From Euryarchaeota archaeon UBA623 (GTDB lineage Archaea; Thermoplasmatota; Poseidoniia; Poseidoniales; Thalassarchaeaceae): 14,865 nucleotides of DNA. The notes under the pieces are model-generated. The model saw only the letters and a list, made by a program, of their open reading frames with translations. It had not been told where the DNA came from and searched no databases. Where the stretch lies: assembly GCA_002505325.1 (NCBI GenBank), contig DAUV01000015.1:1-14865 (forward strand), read 5' to 3'. A program made the position numbers and the translations under genes. Shown here in pieces: positions 5,785 to 14,861 of the stretch; the first letter of the stretch is position 1, and each line of letters starts with the position of its first letter.

Positions 5785-8700
5785 GTGAATCTCCGGTTGA
5801 GCATGCTGCATACGCTTGAGTCTACCCGAAATCGAACCAAGGAGGGTCGAAAGGCCGTCTTCATGGTATTATTGATGCTGACCTCACTGATGGTTTCGTT
5901 AGTGCCAGCCGTGAGCGCTTCACACATCACTCAGTACGCAGTGCAACGTGATCCTGCTCACCTGTCAGTGGGCGATCTGAATTGTGACGGCCATAACGAT
6001 ATCCTTTCTGTTAGTGTGATGGGTCACTACATCACAGCCCTTTACAACGACGGACAAGGTAATTTCGCAGACAGGCAGGATGTGTTCATATCGAACAATG
6101 CTTCGCAGCGTGCAGGTTTCGTGGATACTGCTAACTCTGTTGACGCCGAGATTGCTGACATCGACGGCGATGGTGTGAATGATATTGTCTACTACCAAGA
6201 AAACATACGCTTCGTCGGAGAGAGCTTCGTCAGGCCGGGCAACCTGACTACGATGTGGGGGGACTGCTCCGAAAGGGTGAACCAGTGGGACAACACTGAG
6301 ATTACAGTTTCCAATCCGTATCACCTCGGGATGGAGGTCGGTGACATCGATGGGGATGACAATGCCGACATCGTGCTACTGACAAGCGACGCTACAGCCA
6401 CCAACCAATACATACAGATTTACCGCGGACCAGATCCTTCTCTTTTGACCAACCAGCAATCGATACCCGTTCCTCTAACCAATGGAATGTACGTCGAGAC
6501 TCACTTAGGGCATTGGGGAGAGACAGTTCAAGGAGGTGGAATTCCAGGAGGCTTGGGCGACTGCGAGGACCTTGACATCTGGCTCCTCAGAACGCCTCCG
6601 TACAATACTGGAGTGGGAACCTCTGTCGGACACTATGACAACATGACCGTGCTTGAGTACGATTGCATAACTGACCAGTACCCAAATCCTCTGGACGCAA
6701 CCGCTCAGGGCATCCACGAGTTCAAGCTCGATGCTGAGCACAACTATCCGCTATATGGCATCGACATCGCCGACACCGATGGAGACAATGAGATAGATCT
6801 TATCGCGGCAGTTGATGGAATCACTGGAAACATTTCCTATGCCACTAGGTCAGGCAGCAGTTGGAACACCCAGAACTACGTCTACCTCGGAGACTACCTC
6901 GGTGCCTCGATTACCATCGTAGATGTGAACCAGGACGGAGAGGTCGACTTCTTCGTACCCACTGAGGTAACTCTAACTCGTTTACAGGACTCATCAGCGC
7001 AGAACCAGACTTACCTGCTGCTGGAGAACCTCCGTGAGATTAACTCAGTCGAGATTATCCTCGCCAACCCCAGCGGTCCAGGATACCTCTCCTCTCTTTC
7101 ATTCGATGTCGGACGCCGACCCACCATGGCCATCCCCGGTCAACTCCAAGGGGGCGACAACAGCGCCTACGAGATTATCATTGGCCAGCGTGACTACTCC
7201 TACAGGTTCTCAGATGGAGCCATGTGGCTTGATACTCAAGGCTGGGCCGGAGCAGGCGATTTCCTCTCAGTACTAACTCTGGACAACGAGGACGTAGGCA
7301 TCACAGGAGTAACTATCGCGCCCGCGTCATACAATCCAGCTACTGGGGAGGCTGAAATTGGCGAGGGCACTAGATGGGTTAACGTGACTGTCAAGAACAC
7401 AGGACTCAATCCTCTAACTGGATCTGTAGATGTCGACCTTGAGGTCAAGGAGGTACTTGGCGGGACCGACACCGTGGTTTATTCAAATGACTTTGAGGGC
7501 AACGAGGATACCACTAACTGCGCCAACTGTGCCTTTGCGAAGCACTCCTACACTGGGATGTACGGGACCGGAGCCTCGTCTTGGCACATAGAGACCAACT
7601 CTACTGCCGCCACTCAGAACGTCTCCTGGTACGAGGCTGACAGTAACCCGACTGATTACTACTGGGCGGGTATGGACTACAATGGCGACAACGAAACCGA
7701 TTCGGGTTACTACAACAATATGGACGAGGCACTGATTCTAGAGAACGTTGACCTGACCGGCGCGGATGCTGCGTACATGGACCTCTCAGTGATGTGTACG
7801 ACTGCGTTCTTTGAACTCTATTTGGCCGAGCAGTACTCGGTCGTAGAGCGATGGTTGTACGAAGACTCGTGCGGAATTGAGGTCTGGACCGACGGCAATG
7901 GATGGGAATCCGTCTTCTTCAACGGAGGTTGGGACAATGAGCGCTACTTCCGTATATTGTACCAAGGAGTTGACCCGGAATACAACACCTACAACAACAA
8001 TTTCTACTATGAAACAGCCACTGGATGGCTGAACTACACAGAAGGCGGTGGAACCTCTCCCGACCCCGATGAGAGAGAATCTATCGATTTAACGCGATAC
8101 GCGGGTCAAGTGGTCGACATCAGATTCCGCTTCCGCAGCGGTCTGATGGGCTCCGTTGGCCCCGCTGGGTCATCACAGGATACTGGCTATGACGGATTCG
8201 CCTTTGACAACATCACCATCAGGAAGACGGACATAACATTCGGTACTACTGAGACCGTGAGCCAGCAGTTGGACTTCAACAACTTCGCAGCCGGCGCATC
8301 AGAAGAAGTAAGTCTCACTGCTGACTTCATCGACAACAGGACATACTACGTGAAGACCGAACTGACCAACCCCACGGGTTTCACCAACATGGACGAACTC
8401 AATGACGATATCAGGTTCCAGTTGACAGTGAACAATTTGTTTGATCCGTGCCTTGCCGAGGAGCACTGGGTCGATTTGGAGAATGGAGTCAGGTACGCCT
8501 CAGGCGAGCGTGACATCCGTGTCAAGGCCCAGAACTGCGGCAACACACTGACTGACTTCCAGTTAGAGGCATTCATTCAGAACGCCGAACCCGATCTCGT
8601 CGCTATCGAGGATTTCTCAGGCATCGAGCCAATGTGGTCAGATGACGGCAACCAGAATGGTAGCAGACTTGACGACTCTACAGGCTCAAACGACATGCTT

Positions 8701-11700
8701 CCTCAGAACGTCGGCGTGTTCAACAGTCACGCCTACTGGCTGGGCCACCCGAGCAACGGCTACGGCGACAACTGGAACGAAACCGTGACATTGGACCCAA
8801 TCCCCGTTGCGGCAACAGGGGCCGACTTCACCTACCTGACCTTCGACTACTACGCTGAGGGTGACTATCTCAAGGACAACAACGGCAATATCCTAGCTAT
8901 TAGGGATGCAGCCAACCTAGAGATTACTTGGACCAAGCAAGGAGAGGTCTTCGAGGGAGTTGTCTATGGAACATGGACCGACCTTAATGAGAACGGCATC
9001 CAGAATACAAATCCAGAAGATCCTAACTTCCACCGCTGCGAGGATTTCGACCTCAACGGCTACGACGAGGTCGAGTATTTCGGCGACCATTCAGACAATA
9101 TCAACTCAGTGGTCTGGTTCGACTCCGAGAACATCCTCAAGTCAGTTACCGTCGACTTGACACATATCGTCATCCTAAACCGCACCAGTTCTGATACCGG
9201 AGATTGGCGTGACGAGTGCACATCTCTTTCTGGCTCTGATGTCTCTCTGACATGGAGATTCCAGTCGAATGACGATGGAGTTAACGGCAACGCTGGACTG
9301 TCCGGCTTCGGTGTTGACAACATTCGTGTAGAGGAATTCACCTTCGAGGACGATGGGACCTACACAGTCGACGTGACTGGGCTCGATGCCGCTGAGCATC
9401 AGATAGTCAACATGGCCACACACGACTTCCAGAGTGGCATATACAAGATTGACGTGACCACCATCTTCGACAACACCGATCCTATGACTGCATGGTACAA
9501 CGAGACTGAAGTCACCACCGCCAACAACTACTCGTCAATTATCTTCAGCATCGCCAGCGCGGACATAACCTTGCTTCAGCCTGACGTTTTGGAGTGTGTG
9601 GCTGACATAACTTACGAGTGCGTCTATCCAATCGATGATGCATCAGCCCACAGTTTCGCTGTACCGCTTCTTAACGGGGTCATCACGGGTGAGTACCAGA
9701 TTACAATGAAGGTCGTTGATTTGGACACAGGACAGACTGTTTACGAAGAATCAAGCGACAACGGGCCATTCGACCTCGCTCCTCACGAGAGAGGTCAGGC
9801 CAACTGGACCAACCCATACAATTCGTGGTACGACGCACATACCTACAACATCAGTTTCTACGCTGACTTGTTCCAAGAAAACGGCACTCTCGAGTCCTCG
9901 GGTAACGACCGCTACTTTGAGATTCAGTTTTATGACAACATCGATGTCGCAATCCTGTCCAACCCGACAGATCAGAACCGTCTGCAGAGCGTCAAGAAGG
10001 ACCTAGATGCGATGGGTAAGACGTACACTCAGCTGCGCATGGAAAACTGGGATACCTATGGGACACCTGACTGGGTTGAGCACTTCAACAAGGTGCTGCT
10101 GCCATGGCAGACCGATTACAATGTCTACTACGGCGAGTACTATGAGGCACTGGCTGAGACCCGCGAAAGCGACGGACTCAGCCTAACCGAGACTCTCGAG
10201 GATTACATGAGTGGAGGGGGTACGGTGCAGATGCACCTCGGTCCTTACCGCAACGAGTACCAGCCCAACAGACTACCGTTTGGCATGGACATCGCGATGA
10301 GGAATCAGGTCAACTTTACCGTTGACAACAGAGTCCACTATAGCAACCTGACCATTGTGGACCAATACCATCCGATACTCAGCAACGTCGACCCGATTGC
10401 GTTCAGTGGAATCAATGGCGGCTCACATGTCGCTCTTGCCGGACTCGATGCAGCACAAGTCCAATCCACCCAGATTCCGCAGGTATGTGGCGGTCGCATC
10501 AGTGATCCGACAGGGACCTTCCACACTCTGATGCGTGACACTGAATATGATACCCAGTCTCTTTTATCACTATGTAATCGAGGCGCTGGAGGTCTGATAG
10601 TCACCACAATAGATGTCGAGAATCCGAGCGTGTCTGAAGAGTTTGGAGGCTCAAGTATACCACTGCTCTCTAATATGCTGGCTTACCACATGACTCCTTA
10701 CCCGAATGACTTCGGTATCGTTGAGGAAAGTTTCGATCTTACCATCAATGGAGTCGCACCTTCGATAGACTCCGTCACAGGAGCCTACGCGACCATGTAC
10801 ATCAAGAGCAACTCTGATCTTGATTTCAGTTACATCACGTCAGTTGAGGGAGTAGTAGCGGACTGGACACTGGAGTCTGGGAATAACGATTCAGTGACAG
10901 GATGGGATGGCTTGGTGATAGATGCCGACGAGTATAGTCACACCCAACAGACCAGCCCGAGCATCCCAACCCTCGGCTCTTTCTGCGTTGGCGACTCTGC
11001 CTCGACAACAGGTTGCCGAATCGGTGCCGAGTGGCTGCTTACTCTGTACTTGCACGACGAAGCCGGACACACTCGTATAACCTATGTCCGACTGGTCACA
11101 GATGATACTCTGGCAGACGAGTTCAGGCCAATGGCAAGCGCAACCATGGTCGAAGACGCCACTACAAGTGAGTACGTCAGCCTTGACGGCACCAAGACGG
11201 TCGCTGGCGTGGACTGGCCAATTTACCGAGCCAGACTGTCCGACACAGGCGACCTCAGCGTCTCGTTTGATGCCAGCGAGAGCTACGATCCCGACGCACC
11301 CGAAGGTGAGAAGGGCATCGAGCTTTACGAGTGGAAGGTCTTCTTTGATTATCCATGGGACAGTTCCGAGCCAACACTAGAGGGACATGTCTTCCAAATT
11401 CCGGCAGCCGCCGGAGGAGACGATTGGTCCTACGTATTCAGGAACCTGACTGCTAGTCCGGATGGAAATCTTGAGAACGAAATCAGAATCGAACTGATTG
11501 TCTACGATAAGGCAGGTAAGCAGAGTGAGAAGCACAGGATGTACTTCGTAGTCGTTGGAGAAGACTTCGGCGATGATGAGCCGATAGTGCAGTTCACCAA
11601 CCCAGGTCCCAACGAAAATCAGAACGCTGACCTAGTGACCATTACTGGTACCTTGATTTCAGGTGCTGAGAATAGTGACGTCATCATTGAAGTAGCTCTA

Positions 11701-12225
11701 ACTGAGGCCGTACTGGATTACACCCCAACTCAGAAAATCACCCAGAAATCAATTGGTAAGTACAACGTCACGGAAATGCTCTCTGATAATCAGCAGTTCA
11801 CGATGACATTGGACATCTCTGATCTCTATCAGGAAACAGGAGTTGCTGCCACTATCTATGTGAAGATCAAGGAGGGTGACGGTGAGAGACACACTCTCTA
11901 CCAGCAGATTGGAATTACACTAGTCCCTCATATTGAGGAGGTAGTGACCACCGATGACAACGATGGCATGAATATGCTATTGATTGGTGGCATCGGGGTA
12001 TTCGTCCTTCTGCTCGTAGTAGTAGTCACGATGATGATGCGCGGACGAGGCAAGGACTCTGATGAGGACACAGTCGAGCAGTTCGGAGGTGTCGAGGAGA
12101 TGGATCCAGTCGAGGCTTACGTCCAGCAGATGGTTGCCTCAGGGTATGACGAACAGACCGCCCGGAAATACGCTCAAGAGTACTATGCCCAGTACTATGA
12201 ACAGCAACGCAAGGGTGGCAGTTGA
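5785..12225 (+). CDS. Giant secreted, membrane-anchored multidomain surface protein with FG-GAP/VCBS-type repeats
   Basis: A 2146-residue protein. A signal peptide covers residues 1-45: basic to Lys23, hydrophobic 24-40, likely cut after VSA. Residues 50-430 hold five calcium-binding-type Asp repeats (DLNCDGHND at 64, DIDGDGVND at 125, DIDGDDNAD at 187, DTDGDNEID at 330, DVNQDGEVD at 380), typical of FG-GAP/VCBS beta-propeller blades. About 500-565 is CARDB-like (TRWVNVTVKNTGLNPLTGSV). Two beta-sandwich (jelly-roll-like) regions end in FDNITI (about 560-815) and VDNIRV (about 940-1185). About 1383-1640 looks like an alpha/beta class I glutamine-amidotransferase or ThuA-like fold. About 1823-1935 is PKD-like (SVSFDASESYDPDAP). 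Residues 2063-2085 are a membrane helix, then a basic stop and a 61-residue cytoplasmic tail. About 25 N-X-S/T sequons fit a glycosylated exterior. The role is likely adhesion or polymer/surface interaction; no catalytic residues are certain. Start is GTG 5785, or ATG 5803 with a shorter signal peptide. Confidence 0.92.
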   Translation: MNLRLSMLHTLESTRNRTKEGRKAVFMVLLMLTSLMVSLVPAVSASHITQYAVQRDPAHLSVGDLNCDGHNDILSVSVMGHYITALYNDGQGNFADRQDVFISNNASQRAGFVDTANSVDAEIADIDGDGVNDIVYYQENIRFVGESFVRPGNLTTMWGDCSERVNQWDNTEITVSNPYHLGMEVGDIDGDDNADIVLLTSDATATNQYIQIYRGPDPSLLTNQQSIPVPLTNGMYVETHLGHWGETVQGGGIPGGLGDCEDLDIWLLRTPPYNTGVGTSVGHYDNMTVLEYDCITDQYPNPLDATAQGIHEFKLDAEHNYPLYGIDIADTDGDNEIDLIAAVDGITGNISYATRSGSSWNTQNYVYLGDYLGASITIVDVNQDGEVDFFVPTEVTLTRLQDSSAQNQTYLLLENLREINSVEIILANPSGPGYLSSLSFDVGRRPTMAIPGQLQGGDNSAYEIIIGQRDYSYRFSDGAMWLDTQGWAGAGDFLSVLTLDNEDVGITGVTIAPASYNPATGEAEIGEGTRWVNVTVKNTGLNPLTGSVDVDLEVKEVLGGTDTVVYSNDFEGNEDTTNCANCAFAKHSYTGMYGTGASSWHIETNSTAATQNVSWYEADSNPTDYYWAGMDYNGDNETDSGYYNNMDEALILENVDLTGADAAYMDLSVMCTTAFFELYLAEQYSVVERWLYEDSCGIEVWTDGNGWESVFFNGGWDNERYFRILYQGVDPEYNTYNNNFYYETATGWLNYTEGGGTSPDPDERESIDLTRYAGQVVDIRFRFRSGLMGSVGPAGSSQDTGYDGFAFDNITIRKTDITFGTTETVSQQLDFNNFAAGASEEVSLTADFIDNRTYYVKTELTNPTGFTNMDELNDDIRFQLTVNNLFDPCLAEEHWVDLENGVRYASGERDIRVKAQNCGNTLTDFQLEAFIQNAEPDLVAIEDFSGIEPMWSDDGNQNGSRLDDSTGSNDMLPQNVGVFNSHAYWLGHPSNGYGDNWNETVTLDPIPVAATGADFTYLTFDYYAEGDYLKDNNGNILAIRDAANLEITWTKQGEVFEGVVYGTWTDLNENGIQNTNPEDPNFHRCEDFDLNGYDEVEYFGDHSDNINSVVWFDSENILKSVTVDLTHIVILNRTSSDTGDWRDECTSLSGSDVSLTWRFQSNDDGVNGNAGLSGFGVDNIRVEEFTFEDDGTYTVDVTGLDAAEHQIVNMATHDFQSGIYKIDVTTIFDNTDPMTAWYNETEVTTANNYSSIIFSIASADITLLQPDVLECVADITYECVYPIDDASAHSFAVPLLNGVITGEYQITMKVVDLDTGQTVYEESSDNGPFDLAPHERGQANWTNPYNSWYDAHTYNISFYADLFQENGTLESSGNDRYFEIQFYDNIDVAILSNPTDQNRLQSVKKDLDAMGKTYTQLRMENWDTYGTPDWVEHFNKVLLPWQTDYNVYYGEYYEALAETRESDGLSLTETLEDYMSGGGTVQMHLGPYRNEYQPNRLPFGMDIAMRNQVNFTVDNRVHYSNLTIVDQYHPILSNVDPIAFSGINGGSHVALAGLDAAQVQSTQIPQVCGGRISDPTGTFHTLMRDTEYDTQSLLSLCNRGAGGLIVTTIDVENPSVSEEFGGSSIPLLSNMLAYHMTPYPNDFGIVEESFDLTINGVAPSIDSVTGAYATMYIKSNSDLDFSYITSVEGVVADWTLESGNNDSVTGWDGLVIDADEYSHTQQTSPSIPTLGSFCVGDSASTTGCRIGAEWLLTLYLHDEAGHTRITYVRLVTDDTLADEFRPMASATMVEDATTSEYVSLDGTKTVAGVDWPIYRARLSDTGDLSVSFDASESYDPDAPEGEKGIELYEWKVFFDYPWDSSEPTLEGHVFQIPAAAGGDDWSYVFRNLTASPDGNLENEIRIELIVYDKAGKQSEKHRMYFVVVGEDFGDDEPIVQFTNPGPNENQNADLVTITGTLISGAENSDVIIEVALTEAVLDYTPTQKITQKSIGKYNVTEMLSDNQQFTMTLDISDLYQETGVAATIYVKIKEGDGERHTLYQQIGITLVPHIEEVVTTDDNDGMNMLLIGGIGVFVLLLVVVVTMMMRGRGKDSDEDTVEQFGGVEEMDPVEAYVQQMVASGYDEQTARKYAQEYYAQYYEQQRKGGS

Positions 12226-12229
12226 CGCT

Positions 12230-12244
12230 AGCCACCAAGTGGCT
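12230..12244 (+). terminator. Short hairpin after the giant surface-protein gene
   Basis: AGCCAC (12230-12235), loop CAA, GTGGCT (12239-12244) is a perfect 6-bp stem starting 4 bases after the TGA stop at 12223-12225. It sits in the 44-base gap before ahcY. It may stabilise or end the long upstream mRNA. No T-run follows, so termination is a guess. Confidence 0.3.
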
Positions 12245-12269
12245 GCTCTAGACGCACCTTGAAGACAGG

Positions 12270-13553
12270 GTGGTGACAGCGCTGGATGTGGACACATCCG
12301 GGCCACATACTGTAGCCGATATTTCCCTCGCCGACGTCGGCGAAGCCAGAATCTCGTGGGCCCGAAGCAGGATGCCGGCGTTGGCAGCCTTGCGAGACGC
12401 TACAGAGAGCGAAAAACCACTTGCCGGCCAACGCATCGCTGGGTGTCTGCACGTCACTAAGGAGACTGCAGTTCTAATTGAAACACTGAGGGCGGCCGGG
12501 GCTGAGGTTTCGTGGTCCGGCTGCAATCCTCTATCGACTCAGGATGACGTGGCGGCATGGTTGGCAAGAGAGGGTTACGATATCCACGCATGGTATGGCC
12601 AGGGGACCGAGGATTTCTACCAGTGCATCGACCGGACGCTCGACTTTGGCCCGACACTGACCCTCGATGACGGCGCCGATCTAATCTACCGAATCCACAG
12701 TAAATTTTCTGAGTTGGCAGAAGGCATCATCGGAGGTACCGAGGAGACAACCACAGGAGTTCACCGCCTACGGGCGATGGCCGATGCAGGGGAGTTGCTG
12801 TATCCAGTTATCGCGGTGAATGACGCGGCCACCAAGTGGGACTTCGACAACGTGCATGGCACCGGACAATCGACTTTAGACGGCATCATCAGAGCCACCA
12901 GCGTTCTCTTGGCCGGCAAGGACTTCGTTGTCGCAGGCTACGGTCACTGCGGCAAGGGACTAGCCACACGCGCTAGAGGGATGGGGGCAAACGTCATCGT
13001 GACTGAAGTAGATCCATTGTCAGCGTTGAGTGCGGTGATGGACGGTTTCAGAGTAATGAAGATGGATGAGGCCTCCTCTCTAGGGGATATTTTCTGCACT
13101 GCCACCGGGATGAAGGACGTGATTGTAGGGAGGCACTTCGAGTCAATGAAAGATGGTGCCATAGTCTGCAATACCGGGCACTATGACTGCGAGATTAACA
13201 TACCAGATCTTGAGAATAGATCCACTGGCTACCGGACAATCAGAGAGAACAACGAAGCCTTCCAAATGGAGAATGGCCGTACAATACATCTCCTGGCGAG
13301 GGGCCGTTTGGTGAATCTCGCCGCCGCCGAAGGTCATCCCAGTGAAGTGATGGACATGTCATTCGCCAATCAGTTCCTAGCATTGTGTCGCCTAGCCTCT
13401 GAGGGCAGTGAGTATGACAACAGAGTTTACGATATCAGTCCTGAGCAAGATACTGAGTTGGCCGCACTTAAACTCAAGACAGCAGGAATCAGCATCGACG
13501 AGTTGACGTCTGAACAGATTGCCTACCTCGACGACTTCAGTGCCGGGACCTAG
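12270..13553 (+). CDS. ahcY: S-adenosyl-L-homocysteine hydrolase (adenosylhomocysteinase)
   Basis: Cleaves S-adenosylhomocysteine to adenosine and homocysteine with tightly bound NAD, in the cytoplasm, removing the product that inhibits methyltransferases. The 427-residue length and the C-terminus ending soon after LTSEQIAYL are the archaeal/short type, lacking the C-terminal Lys-Tyr tail of animal enzymes. Substrate-site residues align with the human enzyme: Asp134 (LDDGADL), Glu159 (GGTEETTTGVH), Lys189, Asp193 and Asn194 (TKWDFDNVHGTGQS). The human Cys195 position is Thr198, as in archaeal forms. The NAD-binding loop is GYGHCGKG (223-230). The start is uncertain: GTG at 12270 or 12273, or GTG at 12288, which has GGTGGTGA at 12269-12276 upstream; the family core begins at ADISLADVG. 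The gene follows the giant surface-protein gene by 44 bases. Its TAG stop overlaps the stop of the convergent gene within CTAG at 13550-13553. Confidence 0.97.
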   Translation: MVTALDVDTSGPHTVADISLADVGEARISWARSRMPALAALRDATESEKPLAGQRIAGCLHVTKETAVLIETLRAAGAEVSWSGCNPLSTQDDVAAWLAREGYDIHAWYGQGTEDFYQCIDRTLDFGPTLTLDDGADLIYRIHSKFSELAEGIIGGTEETTTGVHRLRAMADAGELLYPVIAVNDAATKWDFDNVHGTGQSTLDGIIRATSVLLAGKDFVVAGYGHCGKGLATRARGMGANVIVTEVDPLSALSAVMDGFRVMKMDEASSLGDIFCTATGMKDVIVGRHFESMKDGAIVCNTGHYDCEINIPDLENRSTGYRTIRENNEAFQMENGRTIHLLARGRLVNLAAAEGHPSEVMDMSFANQFLALCRLASEGSEYDNRVYDISPEQDTELAALKLKTAGISIDELTSEQIAYLDDFSAGT

Positions 13554-14608
13554 TCCTCTAATGACTCAAACTCATCTGCTTCGATTATCTCTTGAGTCCC
13601 GTCGAGCCAACCCTCCTCAATGACCGAGAATTCGGGAATGTCAGGACTCCATCTTATCGGCAGCTTGTCTCCGGACTGCACTACTAGTTCGAGTCTCTCG
13701 CCCAGAGCCGGCATCCTCTGTCCAACCATGGCGGCATACAACTTGCTGTACCTGATGGTTTCCGGTATGCAGATTCGCCCGCTACTGGTCTCGATATCTA
13801 TTGCACGGTCGAGGTCTAGGGCATGCCGATTCAGTTTGTGTAGCAATCCTGAGGTGACACGTGATATCGCCATGAAACAAATCAATATGAAGACGAATAC
13901 CATGAGAAATCCCCATGTTGAATTCCCGACGAGCGTCATCGAAATAGTCCCTAGGAGGAATACTATGGGCGCGATGAAGGTAATCAGAAAGAAAGTGGGA
14001 GAGATTGGCTTGCGTTTCTTCATCCTCTCGATTATCGCCCAGCGAGGATGTTTGGGGTTCTGGGGCCTGAAGATTTCATCCTCTTCCATTTTAGCGGCTC
14101 TGGATACCATCCGGTTCACCGATTCCATACGAGCAAGTTGGTTGCTGCTGGTGGCTTCCATACCCTCGCCGAAGAGATCTTCAAGAAGTTCAGCACACTC
14201 CTCATAGTGCCCTATTCTGACTAGAATAGCTATCTGTTCGATTAACGGAGCGACTTCGTAAGGAGCAATTTCACGCCTGTCCTGCCACCACCTGAGACCA
14301 TCTTCTAACATCCCTAGGTGGTCAACTAGCAGGACTCCTCCAAGCCTCCAAGCCTCGAAGTTCTCTGGGTCTATCTGTACGACTCTACGCAGTGCCGTCA
14401 TCGACTTCGCTGACTGCTTGAGGTCAGGCTGCACTTGTTTGCCCCTAGTCTCAGCAGGTAGTGACCAGCGGGCCACTCCCATCCATCCGTCGACGTGGAT
14501 AGAATCGATGGCCACAGTTTTCTTGGCTGCTTCGAGGGCACCGGCCCTGTCACCTGACTGCTCTGCCTCTATTGCATCGAGCCACGTCATCTCGGCGCTC
14601 TTGGCCAT
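13550..14608 (-). CDS. TPR-containing protein with two membrane helices
   Basis: A 352-residue protein of unknown specific role. Residues about 5-150 contain TPR-like helical repeats (EQSGDRAGALEAAKKTVAID; ALRRVVQIDPENFEAWRLGG; RIGHYEECAELLEDLFGEGM), which usually mediate protein contacts. A basic stretch, RMKKRK (195-200), precedes two membrane helices at about 204-226 and 231-250, joined by a very short loop (LVGNST). Basic residues follow the second helix (SRVTSGLLHKLNRH), so by the positive-inside rule both ends are cytoplasmic and the helices form a hairpin. Residues 260-352 form an acidic C-terminal domain I do not recognise (LELVVQSGDKLPIRW may be a small beta fold). It lies 49 bases downstream of the zinc-finger gene on the same strand, suggesting one transcript. 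Its stop overlaps the ahcY stop by 4 bases, convergently. It resembles a scaffold at the inner membrane face, but no partner is evident. Confidence 0.85.
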   Translation of the reverse strand: MAKSAEMTWLDAIEAEQSGDRAGALEAAKKTVAIDSIHVDGWMGVARWSLPAETRGKQVQPDLKQSAKSMTALRRVVQIDPENFEAWRLGGVLLVDHLGMLEDGLRWWQDRREIAPYEVAPLIEQIAILVRIGHYEECAELLEDLFGEGMEATSSNQLARMESVNRMVSRAAKMEEDEIFRPQNPKHPRWAIIERMKKRKPISPTFFLITFIAPIVFLLGTISMTLVGNSTWGFLMVFVFILICFMAISRVTSGLLHKLNRHALDLDRAIDIETSSGRICIPETIRYSKLYAAMVGQRMPALGERLELVVQSGDKLPIRWSPDIPEFSVIEEGWLDGTQEIIEADEFESLED

Positions 14609-14657
14609 GACCCTTGCTGGAGCGCGCGATGCATGAAGGCTGGGGTTGGATTGTCAA

Positions 14658-14861
14658 TCAACGGCCTCTGCCCTTATGTCTGCTACTTGGACGGCCCCCG
14701 CCCTTCCAGTTGTCTCTAGGATTTGGTCTACGCCGTCTCCCCTGTGTCTTCCTCGATCCTTTACCTTCGACCGGCTTCCGAGTGTCACAGCGGTTGCATA
14801 CAGTCCTCGAGGCATAATTGTGATTTTTGCACTTCGGGCAGCTCCAGTCTCCCGGCTTCAT
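14658..14861 (-). CDS. Small RanBP2-type zinc-finger protein with basic tail
   Basis: A complete 67-residue protein whose ATG (14861) is 4 bases from the window edge. Residues 4-27 fit the RanBP2/NZF zinc-finger pattern exactly: Trp6, Cys8-x2-Cys11, x3, Asn15, x6, Cys22-x2-Cys25. Residues 30-67 form a basic, low-complexity tail rich in Arg, Lys and Gly (GRRRRP, KGGGRP, HKGRGR). In eukaryotes such fingers bind single-stranded RNA or ubiquitin; the basic glycine-rich tail here favours nucleic acid, probably RNA or ribosomes. That is inference from family knowledge. The gene precedes the TPR membrane-protein gene by 49 bases on the same strand. Its promoter and ribosome-binding site are outside the window. 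Confidence 0.85.
   Translation of the reverse strand: MKPGDWSCPKCKNHNYASRTVCNRCDTRKPVEGKGSRKTQGRRRRPNPRDNWKGGGRPSSRHKGRGR

Noticed and set aside
5971..6940. Recurring GAC-ATC-GAC-GGC-GAT-like DNA stretches that look like repeats
   Set aside because: They encode the Asp-rich metal-binding loops of FG-GAP-type blades; spacing and DNA sequence vary, so they are protein motifs and not a DNA repeat array or CRISPR.
12226..12269. A possible small gene or RNA gene between the giant gene and ahcY
   Set aside because: Only 44 bases, no start codon with a useful frame; only a short hairpin is seen.
13620..14207. A 195-residue plus-strand open frame
   Set aside because: It is antisense to the TPR membrane protein, which has clear TPR and membrane-helix features; the plus frame has no recognisable domain.
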